The notes under the pieces: model-generated | What the model saw: the letters and a program-made list of their open reading frames with translations, nothing else | Databases searched by the model: none | What the model was told of the DNA's origin: nothing | Shown: positions 42,201 to 49,346 of the stretch, one piece after another | How positions within the stretch are numbered: the stretch's first letter is position 1 | Layout of the letters: every line of letters starts with the position of its first letter | Assembly: GCF_018219455.1 (NCBI RefSeq) | Contig: NZ_CP056122.1 | Location: 4,458,065 to 4,522,064, forward strand | DNA: 64,000 bases | Source of the DNA: Moritella sp. 5 | GTDB taxonomy: Bacteria; Pseudomonadota; Gammaproteobacteria; Enterobacterales; Moritellaceae | Direction: 5' to 3' | Program-made: the position numbers and the translations under genes

Positions 42201-43025
42201 ATGAAACGACAATATGCATTAAGAGTAACAACACAAGGACCGCTCTACCCACCGAGTGAAGTCTGGGATCAAGAGGGAAACTTTGTGGTGATCGGCATGA
42301 TTAACAAACGGATTGGAGATCACCAAGTTTCAGCAACATGGGGAGCAGCCATTGTCTCCCCGCACTCTGAACTCCCCCACTTCGGTTCCTTAGCGGAGTA
42401 CGATATTGTCTCCGAACTCGACTTAACCGACCTAGGTGAATACGGGGATCAACCTTTGTACACACTACCGTTGCCACTGCCCTGTAATAATTACGAGATG
42501 TGCTTTGCGCCCCAGCAAAATGCGGATAGCAAAGACGTGATACGTGCCAGCTTACCGCTACACGACGCAGTGCCTGATTTTGAACTTGAACATAGTCGTC
42601 AAAACGCTCAGCCAATCACACTAAACCAATGGGTAAAAGCGGAAGGTCACTTAACCGTTGAGGCATTGGGTAACCAACGTGATGCTAAGTTCAGTATCCG
42701 TTTCAAGCATCTAATACCAAACAGTTTATACACAGTGATGGCGCTTAGAGAACACGATCTTAATCCATTAAATCCAACAAGGCCAGGTCCTTTGGGTGTT
42801 CCCCACTGCTTTGTAAGTGATGAGTATGGTTGTGCGATATTTAAATCAATAATGCAAAACCCCTTTCCAATAGAGGGAGGTAATCGCATTATCAACATTG
42901 TCGTTTTATACATGAGTAGTCAATGTTCTAATGGCGGCGCTATTGGTATTTATGGACTCGGCGGAGACATTCATGCACAGCTAAAATTGACAGGGGCTTC
43001 TTTCCAAGAATTCAACACAAAATAA
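42201..43025 (+). CDS. Uncharacterised cytoplasmic protein
   Basis: A 274-residue protein with no signal peptide or membrane segment, not recognised. It is rich in beta-prone sequence. The second half (GHLTVEALGNQRDAKFSIRF to GIYGLGGDIHAQLKLTG) looks like a beta-sandwich with conserved-looking NPLNPTRPGPLGVPHCF. The frame also has a GTG one codon earlier; the ATG at 42201 with AGGGG upstream is taken. It lies between the AfsA-like operon and the marR gene, so it may belong to either unit. Confidence 0.65.
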   Translation: MKRQYALRVTTQGPLYPPSEVWDQEGNFVVIGMINKRIGDHQVSATWGAAIVSPHSELPHFGSLAEYDIVSELDLTDLGEYGDQPLYTLPLPLPCNNYEMCFAPQQNADSKDVIRASLPLHDAVPDFELEHSRQNAQPITLNQWVKAEGHLTVEALGNQRDAKFSIRFKHLIPNSLYTVMALREHDLNPLNPTRPGPLGVPHCFVSDEYGCAIFKSIMQNPFPIEGGNRIINIVVLYMSSQCSNGGAIGIYGLGGDIHAQLKLTGASFQEFNTK

Positions 43026-43035
43026 CGGAGGTTAG

Positions 43036-43074
43036 ATGGAAAAGGACGACTATATTTACCAACCATACAATTAA
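43036..43074 (+). CDS. Possible 12-residue micropeptide ORF
   Basis: ATG at 43036 is preceded by GGAGG at 4 nt and encodes MEKDDYIYQPYN before TAA. It starts 10 nt after the stop of the 274-residue gene. So strong a ribosome site before so short a frame is unusual; it could be a peptide, a leader for marR, or chance. Confidence 0.3.
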   Translation: MEKDDYIYQPYN

Positions 43075-43103
43075 TTGACATATAATAAGGTACCAAACAA
43101 TAT
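43075..43103 (+). promoter_or_regulatory. Candidate marR promoter with shared operator half-site
   Basis: TTGACA (43075-43080) with a weak -10 CAATAT (43098-43103) at 17 bp. The spacer begins TATAATAAGG (43081-43090), identical to the half-site of the palindrome at 38806-38827 and followed by TACC. This is consistent with one regulator acting at both promoters. Confidence 0.45.
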
Positions 43104-43130
43104 GATGAATTAATATATTAGGACGATATA

Positions 43131-43619
43131 ATGAACAGTGAGGTCAAATTAATGAACCCTAAATATGTAACGCTCTGCAAAGAAGCTAAAAAGAGAGACG
43201 TAGATAGTGAAGCCATTGCTTTACTGGGCCAATTTTTTACGCTTAGTAATGAATTAACAAATACTTGCGTTAACAACCTTAATCAGTTTGAGTTACTTGA
43301 AGGTCGTTTTGTTTCAATGCTGATGATTAATGATAAAGAATCTGCAGCACCTCACGAAATTTCAAGCTTAACGGGTTTAACGAGAGCATCAATCACTTCA
43401 ACGATAGACTCGCTTGAAAAACGTGGTTTCGCAGTACGAGAAGCATCAAAAACAGATCGACGTTCGTTGACGGTAAAATTAACAGCTGAAGGCCAAACGA
43501 TCTTAGATCAAGCAGTAACATCTCAACTTAATTGGTTAGCAAGCTTAACCAAGTCATTAGATGAAGATGAAAAAGCCGCATTCAAATCAATTCTAACCAA
43601 GATAAGCAATAATCTTTAA
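43131..43619 (+). CDS. MarR-family transcriptional regulator
   Basis: The 162-residue protein has a winged helix-turn-helix: SAAPHEISSLTGLTRASITS recognition region, TIDSLEKRGFAVREASKTDRR wing, and LTVKLTAEGQTILDQA dimer helix. MarR proteins are usually ligand-releasable repressors that bind short palindromes. The ATG at 43131 has AGGA upstream; a second ATG seven codons on is a weaker alternative. It may respond to the product of the AfsA-like operon, which is inference from the shared operator half-site. Confidence 0.9.
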   Translation: MNSEVKLMNPKYVTLCKEAKKRDVDSEAIALLGQFFTLSNELTNTCVNNLNQFELLEGRFVSMLMINDKESAAPHEISSLTGLTRASITSTIDSLEKRGFAVREASKTDRRSLTVKLTAEGQTILDQAVTSQLNWLASLTKSLDEDEKAAFKSILTKISNNL

Positions 43620-43635
43620 GTAAGCTTATTATGTA

Positions 43636-43677
43636 AAGAGTAAAACAGTATCGCCAAAGGTACATTGTTTTACTCTT
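43636..43677 (+). terminator. Hairpin after marR, possible terminator
   Basis: AAGAGTAAAACA (43636-43647) pairs perfectly with TGTTTTACTCTT (43666-43677) across an 18-nt loop. No strong T-run follows. Confidence 0.45.
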
Positions 43678-43804
43678 AAACATCAACTCATTGATTTAAA
43701 GTGTAATTAACTGCTATTTTCAATCTAATCACCTGCAGTAACCATATAACGACGCACTCCTAAATTGGTAGATACAACCAAATAAACACCAATTTTAAAC
43801 ATAA

Positions 43805-43920
43805 TTATTTGTTATTAATATAATCACTCCATAAAGCTGGACTTTGCGATTCACGATATGCAATAGTCATATAGTACGAAGTCATACTATATGACCAAAT
43901 ACCTTTAGGTGACAAACTAG
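43805..43920 (-). pseudogene. Possible C-terminal remnant of a LysR-type regulator
   Basis: The minus-strand frame ending at 43805 encodes YYMTIAYRESQSPALWSDYI near its stop, resembling the last strand and SPAL-x-x-[FY]-I helix that end many LysR regulators. No helix-turn-helix or effector domain precedes it, and the frame upstream overlaps the MFS start. If real, it is the tail of a divergent regulator that has been deleted. Confidence 0.3.
43866..43895. promoter_or_regulatory. Palindromic operator upstream of the MFS operon
   Basis: GTCATATAGTA (43866-43876) and its exact complement TACTATATGAC (43885-43895) flank an 8-nt spacer, about 52 nt before the MFS start. The arms differ from the 22-bp palindrome at 38806, so another regulator is implied. 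Confidence 0.65.
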
Positions 43921-43947
43921 ATCTCAAATGGATAGTAGGGGAATATA

Positions 43948-45171
43948 ATGAACAACACAGAAACGAACAGTTCTTTAGAAACATCGAACTTAAAAATGTG
44001 GCTATCAATCATCATATTAGCGATCGCTACATTTACTATTGTTACCGCAGAACTCGCCCCTATTGGCTTATTAACACCAATGGCTGAAGGACTACAACAA
44101 TCAGAATCAATGATTGGGCTCACAGTGACATTTTATGCATGGATAGGGGCAATAAGTGCGCTTTTATCTTCTGCATTTTTGGGGAACCTACCGAAAAAAA
44201 CATTACTTATCACACTGATGCTTATTTTACTTATTTCAAATATCTTATGTGCGGTAACGACTGACTATTACTGGTTCGTCGCAGCCAGAGTCATTGGTGC
44301 TCTTGCTCATGGTGCATTTTGGGCAATGATAGGCGCGCTTGCTATGTCTCTGGTGCCTGCCCGCCATGTTGGACTTGCCACATCCATTGTTTTTGGTGGT
44401 GTGTCAGCAGCGAGTGTTTTCGGTATTCCGATTGCTAACGTCATCGGTACCAACTTAAGCTGGCAAATGGCATTTTGGATAATTTCTGCTTTAAGTGTTT
44501 TTTCACTTTTGGGGATATTACTGTTAGTTCCAAATATTAAATCACAACATGCTATCGGTATTTCAGTCTTAAAAGATGTCATTAGCAATCCGGTATTATC
44601 TAAAATTTATATTGCGACATTATTGGCAATCACAGCACATTTTAGCGCGTTTACGTTTATTGAACCCTACTTACATGCGTCAAAGGCGATTAGCGATAAC
44701 TTCATTTCCATCGCACTATTTACATTCGGTATTGCTGGATTAATGGGTAACTTCATTACAGGTATGTTCATTGACCGATATCTTAAACCATTAATCTTAT
44801 TATCCGTTGCCATGGTTGCCGTAAGCTTACTTATTCTCGGTATTTTTTCTAGCTCACTTAACCAAACCGCTATTTTTGCGTTAATTATATTTTGGGGTAT
44901 ATCCGTTTCTGGTATTTTTGTTGGTTTCCAAACTTGGGTGTTACGCATTGCCCAAGAGGATGCATTTCCAGCGTCAGCCATTTATGTCGCCATATTTAAC
45001 AGTGCTATAGGTACAGGCGCGCTATTTGGCGCATGGATAATGGCAAACTTTGATTTCACTGTATTAATGAGTTTTTCAGGTACCGCGATCGTTATATCGC
45101 TATTTATGATTTCAATTATTCCGAGCAATATCAATGATGCTCCTTCACAACTAGTTGGAGATAACCTATGA
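43948..45171 (+). CDS. MFS efflux transporter (SotB/AraJ-like)
   Basis: The 407-residue protein has 12 predicted membrane helices of the major facilitator superfamily. The segments FTIVTAELAPIGLLTPMAEGL near the first helix and ARVIGALAHGAFWAMIGALA in the fourth are typical of the sugar/drug efflux SotB-AraJ group. The ATG has a GGGG site upstream. Its end overlaps the next gene by 4 nt. The exported compound is unknown. Confidence 0.88.
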   Translation: MNNTETNSSLETSNLKMWLSIIILAIATFTIVTAELAPIGLLTPMAEGLQQSESMIGLTVTFYAWIGAISALLSSAFLGNLPKKTLLITLMLILLISNILCAVTTDYYWFVAARVIGALAHGAFWAMIGALAMSLVPARHVGLATSIVFGGVSAASVFGIPIANVIGTNLSWQMAFWIISALSVFSLLGILLLVPNIKSQHAIGISVLKDVISNPVLSKIYIATLLAITAHFSAFTFIEPYLHASKAISDNFISIALFTFGIAGLMGNFITGMFIDRYLKPLILLSVAMVAVSLLILGIFSSSLNQTAIFALIIFWGISVSGIFVGFQTWVLRIAQEDAFPASAIYVAIFNSAIGTGALFGAWIMANFDFTVLMSFSGTAIVISLFMISIIPSNINDAPSQLVGDNL

Positions 45172-45563
45172 GTGCACACACAACCGATATATCAGAGTAC
45201 GGTAAAGAGATAATGAATACCTTGCAGCCTGGCCTAGCTGATCAAGTCATCTCAAAGTTAGGGGAATTAGATGATGAGCTTCCCAAGCTAATTGTTAATT
45301 ATGCTTTTGCAGATGTCGTTGGCAGGCCAGGGCTTGATATTAAAACACGAGAAATGATAACCGTCGCGTCCTTAATCACCTCGGGTAACGCTCAACCACA
45401 GCTTGAGCTGCATATGAGGGCGTCTTTGAATGTCGGTGTGACAGAGAAAGAGTTACTTGAAATAGTCATACAAATGGCCATTTATGCCGGAGTTCCAGCC
45501 TGTATGAATGCGATAACGGCTTATCGTAATGCCGTGACAACATTTAATAAATCAAATCAGTAA
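45168..45563 (+). CDS. Carboxymuconolactone decarboxylase family protein
   Basis: The 131-residue all-helical protein has the CMD pattern LDIKTREMITVASLITSGNA, QLELHMRASLNVGVTEKELL and IQMAIYAGVPACMNAI. The Cys-x-x-Cys of AhpD-type peroxidase members is absent, so it is closer to the decarboxylase/PcaC-like branch. It is translationally coupled to the MFS gene (ATGA overlap). A role in processing a small unsaturated or lactone compound is plausible but unproven. Confidence 0.85.
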   Translation: MSAHTTDISEYGKEIMNTLQPGLADQVISKLGELDDELPKLIVNYAFADVVGRPGLDIKTREMITVASLITSGNAQPQLELHMRASLNVGVTEKELLEIVIQMAIYAGVPACMNAITAYRNAVTTFNKSNQ

Positions 45564-45577
45564 CAGAGGACTAACCT

Positions 45578-45799
45578 ATGCCAATTATCAATGTAACGAC
45601 GTGGAAAAGTGACGATAAAGAAATGAAAAAAAAGTTACTGCAGGAACTAACCAAAACAACACATGAAGTGACTGGTGCACCGCTTGATAAAATAACAGTC
45701 TATATTCAAGAAATAGAAAGAAGTGAATGGGCTGAAGCAGGAATAACGGGAGATGATTCTAACTTTCCAATAGAAAGCCGCCGTAAAACATACACTTAG
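45578..45799 (+). CDS. 4-oxalocrotonate tautomerase-like protein
   Basis: The 73-residue protein starts MPIINVTTWKSDDKEMKKKL, exposing the catalytic Pro1 after Met removal, and has GAPLDKITVYIQEIERSEWAEAG typical of the family. It lies 14 nt after the CMD gene, completing an MFS-CMD-tautomerase unit. It probably isomerises an unsaturated keto or enol compound. Confidence 0.9.
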   Translation: MPIINVTTWKSDDKEMKKKLLQELTKTTHEVTGAPLDKITVYIQEIERSEWAEAGITGDDSNFPIESRRKTYT

Positions 45800-45800
45800 T

Positions 45801-45837
45801 AAAAAGCCCTGTGAGATTTCTCTCACAGGGCTTTTAT
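45801..45837. terminator. Bidirectional terminator between tautomerase gene and lysS
   Basis: AAAAGCCCTGTGAGA (45802-45816), loop TTTC and TCTCACAGGGCTTTT (45821-45835) form a perfect 15-bp stem with terminal A and T runs. It marks the right edge of the accessory islet. Confidence 0.93.
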
Positions 45838-45873
45838 ATTCATTAATTAAAGCATCATTATTGATGCCACTAA

Positions 45874-47382
45874 TTAGCTATTTGCTTGCGGACGCATAGC
45901 AGGAAATAAGATAACGTCACGAATAGTATGTGTATTGGTAAATAACATAGCTAAACGGTCGATACCAATACCTTGACCTGCTGTTGGTGGTAAACCGTGC
46001 TCTAGTGCAGTGATGTAATCTGCATCGTAATACATCGCTTCATCATCACCCGCATCTTTTGCATTAACTTGTGCTTTGAAACGTTCGTCTTGGTCTTGCG
46101 CATCGTTAAGCTCTGAGAAACCATTTGCAACTTCACGGCCACCGATGAAGAACTCAAAACGGTCAGTGAAGAATGGATTATCATCGCTACGACGTGCTAG
46201 TGGCGAAATATCAGCTGGGTAGCCAGTGATGAATGTAGGCTGAATCAGTTGTGGTTCAGCAGTTTCACCAAAGATCTCTTCCAGTAATTGACCACAAGTC
46301 CAGAATTTCTCTATCTTCATGTTCAGTGATTTAGCAATAGAAACCATTAACTCACGATCTTGAACACCTTCGTTAGTTAGTGCTTGAATAACTTCATGCT
46401 CAGGGTTGTACTGTTTGATTGCATCTAGCATGCTAATACGTGTGTATTTGCCACCAAATTCAACAGTATCATCACCGTAAGGCATAGACGTAGCACCAAG
46501 TACTTCAACTGCTACTGTGCTTAGCATTTCTTCAGTGAAATCCATCAAGTCATTGTAATCAGCATAAGCTTGGTAGAATTCCATCATAGTGAATTCAGGA
46601 TTGTGACGAGGTGATAGACCTTCGTTACGGAAGTTACGGTTAATTTCGAATACACGATCAAAACCACCAACCACTAAACGCTTAAGGTATAGTTCTGGTG
46701 CTACACGTAGATACATTGCTTGATCAAGTGCGTTATGGTGCGTGATAAATGGACGCGCTGTTGCGCCACCTGGAATCACATGCATCATTGGCGTTTCAAC
46801 TTCCATGTAATCTTTTGATACCATGAAGTTACGGATAGCAGTTACCAGCTTAGAACGGACGATGAATGCATTACGCGATTCAGCATTTACGATCAGATCA
46901 ACATAACGTTGACGGTAACGCATTTCTTGGTCAGTTAGACCATGGAATTTTTCTGGTAATGGACGTAGTGCTTTAGTTAATAGCACGTAGTCAGTCATTT
47001 CAACGTAAAGATCGCCTTTACCTGATTTGTTTAGTGCGCCAGTAATACCAACGATATCACCAATATCTAAACCACCAAGGTCAGCTTTTTGTGCTTTTTG
47101 CACGTCTTTCGATGCGTATGCTTGAATGCGACCAGATGTATCTTGGATAGCAAGGAAAGGACCACGTTTAGCCATGATACGACCCGCGATGCTTACCACA
47201 TGCTGCATTTCAATCAGCTCTTCTTTTGACTTTTCGCCAAATTCAGCCTGTAAATCTGCCGACTTATGTTTTACACGGAAGTCATTAGGGTGGCCATTTG
47301 CTTTACAGTTTGTGCGGATATGATCTAGTTTCGCGCGACGTTCTGCAATCAGTTTGTTTTCATCTTGTAACTGTTCAGTCAT
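45874..47382 (-). CDS. lysS: Lysyl-tRNA synthetase (class II)
   Basis: LysS charges tRNA-Lys. The 502-residue protein has an N-terminal OB-fold anticodon-binding domain ([22 protein letters not shown] split here) and class II motifs: [40 protein letters not shown] and [18 protein letters not shown]. It lies 17 nt after prfB, the standard prfB-lysS pairing. Confidence 0.98.
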   Translation of the reverse strand: MTEQLQDENKLIAERRAKLDHIRTNCKANGHPNDFRVKHKSADLQAEFGEKSKEELIEMQHVVSIAGRIMAKRGPFLAIQDTSGRIQAYASKDVQKAQKADLGGLDIGDIVGITGALNKSGKGDLYVEMTDYVLLTKALRPLPEKFHGLTDQEMRYRQRYVDLIVNAESRNAFIVRSKLVTAIRNFMVSKDYMEVETPMMHVIPGGATARPFITHHNALDQAMYLRVAPELYLKRLVVGGFDRVFEINRNFRNEGLSPRHNPEFTMMEFYQAYADYNDLMDFTEEMLSTVAVEVLGATSMPYGDDTVEFGGKYTRISMLDAIKQYNPEHEVIQALTNEGVQDRELMVSIAKSLNMKIEKFWTCGQLLEEIFGETAEPQLIQPTFITGYPADISPLARRSDDNPFFTDRFEFFIGGREVANGFSELNDAQDQDERFKAQVNAKDAGDDEAMYYDADYITALEHGLPPTAGQGIGIDRLAMLFTNTHTIRDVILFPAMRPQANS

Positions 47383-47399
47383 TGTTTAACCCTATTTTT

Positions 47400-48498
47400 T
47401 TACAGGCCTGATTTCAGGCTGGCTTCAATAAATTTGTCTAAATCACCGTCTAAAACGGCTTGTGTGTTGCGTGTTTCAACACCTGTACGTAAATCTTTTA
47501 CGCGTGAGTCATCCAGTACGTAAGAACGGATTTGACTGCCCCAACCGATATCTGATTTAGCGTCTTCTGCTATTTGTTTTTCAGCGTTTTGTTTTTGCAT
47601 TTCATATTCAAACAACTTCGCACGCATTTGTTTCATCGCCGCATCTTTGTTCTTGTGCTGAGAGCGATCATTTTGGCATTGTACAACAAGATTGGTTGGT
47701 AAGTGAGTAATACGTACCGCTGATTCTGTGGTATTTACGTGCTGACCACCTGCGCCCGAAGCACGGTAAACGTCAATACGTAAATCAGATGGATTCAAAT
47801 CAATCTCGATGCTGTCATCAATTTCTGGATATACAAATATCGATGCAAACGAAGTATGACGACGGCCACTTGAATCAAACGGCGATTTACGCACTAAACG
47901 GTGTACACCTGTTTCGGTACGTAACCAACCATAAGCATATTCACCACCTAAACGGATAGTGGCACCTTTGATTCCGGCTACATCGCCAGCTGAAACTTCG
48001 ATCAGCTCAACTTTAAATTTGTGTGCCTCACCCCATCGTAAGAACATACGCAATAGCATGTTTGCCCAATCTTGTGCTTCAGTACCACCGGAGCCAGATT
48101 GGATATCAAGATAACAATCATTTGCATCATGTTTGCCAGAAAACATACGACGAAACTCAAGTTTAGCGAGTTGTGCTTCTAAACCTAAAATTTCATGTTG
48201 TGCTTCAGCAAATGTTTCTTCGTCTTCAGCTTCAACTGCCAGTTCAACCAAACCTTCAACGTCATCACAACCCGTGTCGAGATCATCAATCGTCTTTACG
48301 ATCAATTCTAATGACGCGCGTTCTTTACCTAATTCTTGGGCATATTTAGGGTCACTCCATACTTCCGATGACTCTAATTCCGCAGATACCTCTTCTAGAC
48401 GCTCTTTACTTGCATCGTAGTCAAAGGTACCCCCGAAGCAGCTCAGCACGTTCGCCTAGCTCCTTTAATTTATTCAGTACTGGATTTACTTCAAACAT
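47400..48498 (-). CDS. prfB: Peptide chain release factor 2, with programmed +1 frameshift
   Basis: RF2 terminates translation at UGA and UAA. Translation starts at the ATG at 48498 and runs 25 codons ([20 protein letters not shown] then LRGYL) to an in-frame TGA at 48421-48423. A +1 shift at CTT-TGA-C continues into [12 protein letters not shown] and the rest, ending at 47400, for 365 residues in all, equal to E. coli RF2. The SPF anticodon-like motif ([12 protein letters not shown]) and the GGQ catalytic motif ([12 protein letters not shown]) are present. It lies upstream of lysS. Confidence 0.96.
48421..48434 (-). promoter_or_regulatory. RF2 autoregulatory frameshift site
   Basis: The mRNA reads CGG GGG TAC CTT TGA C. 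A Shine-Dalgarno-like GGGGG precedes the slippery CTT and the UGA stop followed by C, the same architecture as E. coli prfB. Low RF2 lets the ribosome slip +1; high RF2 terminates. Confidence 0.95.
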
Positions 48499-48740
48499 GA
48501 TTCTGCTCTACTCTAGTTGTACTTAGCATGATACATGCGAATATCGGTATGTTCATCAGCATGCTGCTAAGTATATAGTTCTAACTATGGGATTTTATAC
48601 AACAGCAAATTTTACCGAATTCACTCACGGATATACAGAGGAAGATTAAGAAAACAGCAAATTAATCGATAATATAAGAAAATAAATAGAAATAAATGGC
48701 GATAAATAAAAACGAGGGAAAATATGACGGCAGTAAAATA

Positions 48741-48770
48741 GCAAAAAGCCACGCTACTGGAGCATGGCTT
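48741..48770 (-). terminator. Terminator of the CBS-domain gene
   Basis: On the minus strand AAGCCATGCT pairs with AGCGTGGCTT (one G-U pair) across CCAGT and is followed by a T-run. It lies 24 nt after the CBS gene stop. Confidence 0.85.
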
Positions 48771-48793
48771 GAAAATAATGGCAACCAAGGAGA

Positions 48794-49207
48794 TTAGCTG
48801 ACTTGACTACATTGGTTATTATTTTCTGCTAATACTTGCAGAATATCACCACGACGAATGATACCGACCAACTTGCGATCTTCAACAACAGGGTAAACAC
48901 TCAAATTGTCTTTTTTCATGCGAATTGCAATATCAATAATACTGTCTTGTGGCGATACGCTAACGACATTTTTGCTCATCACATCGTTCACAATCGCAGG
49001 TTTATCACAGTGGTAACTGCCGCTAATAAGCGCTTGTAAGCAATCTGATTCAGAAACAAAGCCAATCACTTCATTCGTCGAGTTAACCACGGGCACTGCA
49101 TTAATTTGGTGTTTAGCAAACAAATCAACCACGGCGACCAGTGACGTACCACAGGGAATACTTGGAGCATTAATTTTCATTTCATTCATTACGCGTTGCA
49201 TAGTCAT
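48794..49207 (-). CDS. CBS-domain pair protein
   Basis: The 137-residue protein consists of two CBS motifs: PCGTSLVAVVDLFAKHQINAVPVVNSTNEVIGFVSE (split) and VSPQDSIIDIAIRMKKDNLSVYPVVEDRKLVGIIRRGDIL. Such Bateman modules bind adenosyl nucleotides and regulate partner proteins; no effector domain is attached. It has its own terminator and lies between recJ and prfB, which are adjacent in E. coli. Confidence 0.88.
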   Translation of the reverse strand: MTMQRVMNEMKINAPSIPCGTSLVAVVDLFAKHQINAVPVVNSTNEVIGFVSESDCLQALISGSYHCDKPAIVNDVMSKNVVSVSPQDSIIDIAIRMKKDNLSVYPVVEDRKLVGIIRRGDILQVLAENNNQCSQVS

Positions 49208-49346
49208 GGTCTATATCCTTATCTTAAAGCAGGATTGCTGTAGAAGAGGTAATAACTATAATGACAAACGACAAATAGTTAAAGACGATTAAAACTAAAC
49301 ATTCGATTGCTAAAAGCTATCAACGTGAGTTTCGGAAAAATTCCGA

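Larger units (their letters stand above)
43620..43947. other. Intergenic region between marR and MFS genes
   Basis: This 328-nt AT-rich stretch contains a hairpin after marR (43636-43677), a possible regulator remnant on the minus strand (43805-43920) and a palindrome before the MFS gene (43866-43895). Confidence 0.7.

Noticed and set aside
42301-42615. 104-codon minus-strand frame within the 274-residue gene
   Set aside because: The plus-strand gene has a ribosome site and a continuous frame; the opposite frame is rich in Arg/Val/His without domain character.
44307-44981. Minus-strand frames opposite the MFS transporter gene
   Set aside because: Typical antisense frames of membrane-protein coding sequence.
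47400-48449. prfB read as a gene starting at MLSCFGG
   Set aside because: That start is an artefact of the frameshift; the true start is the ATG at 48498 with the in-frame TGA bypassed.
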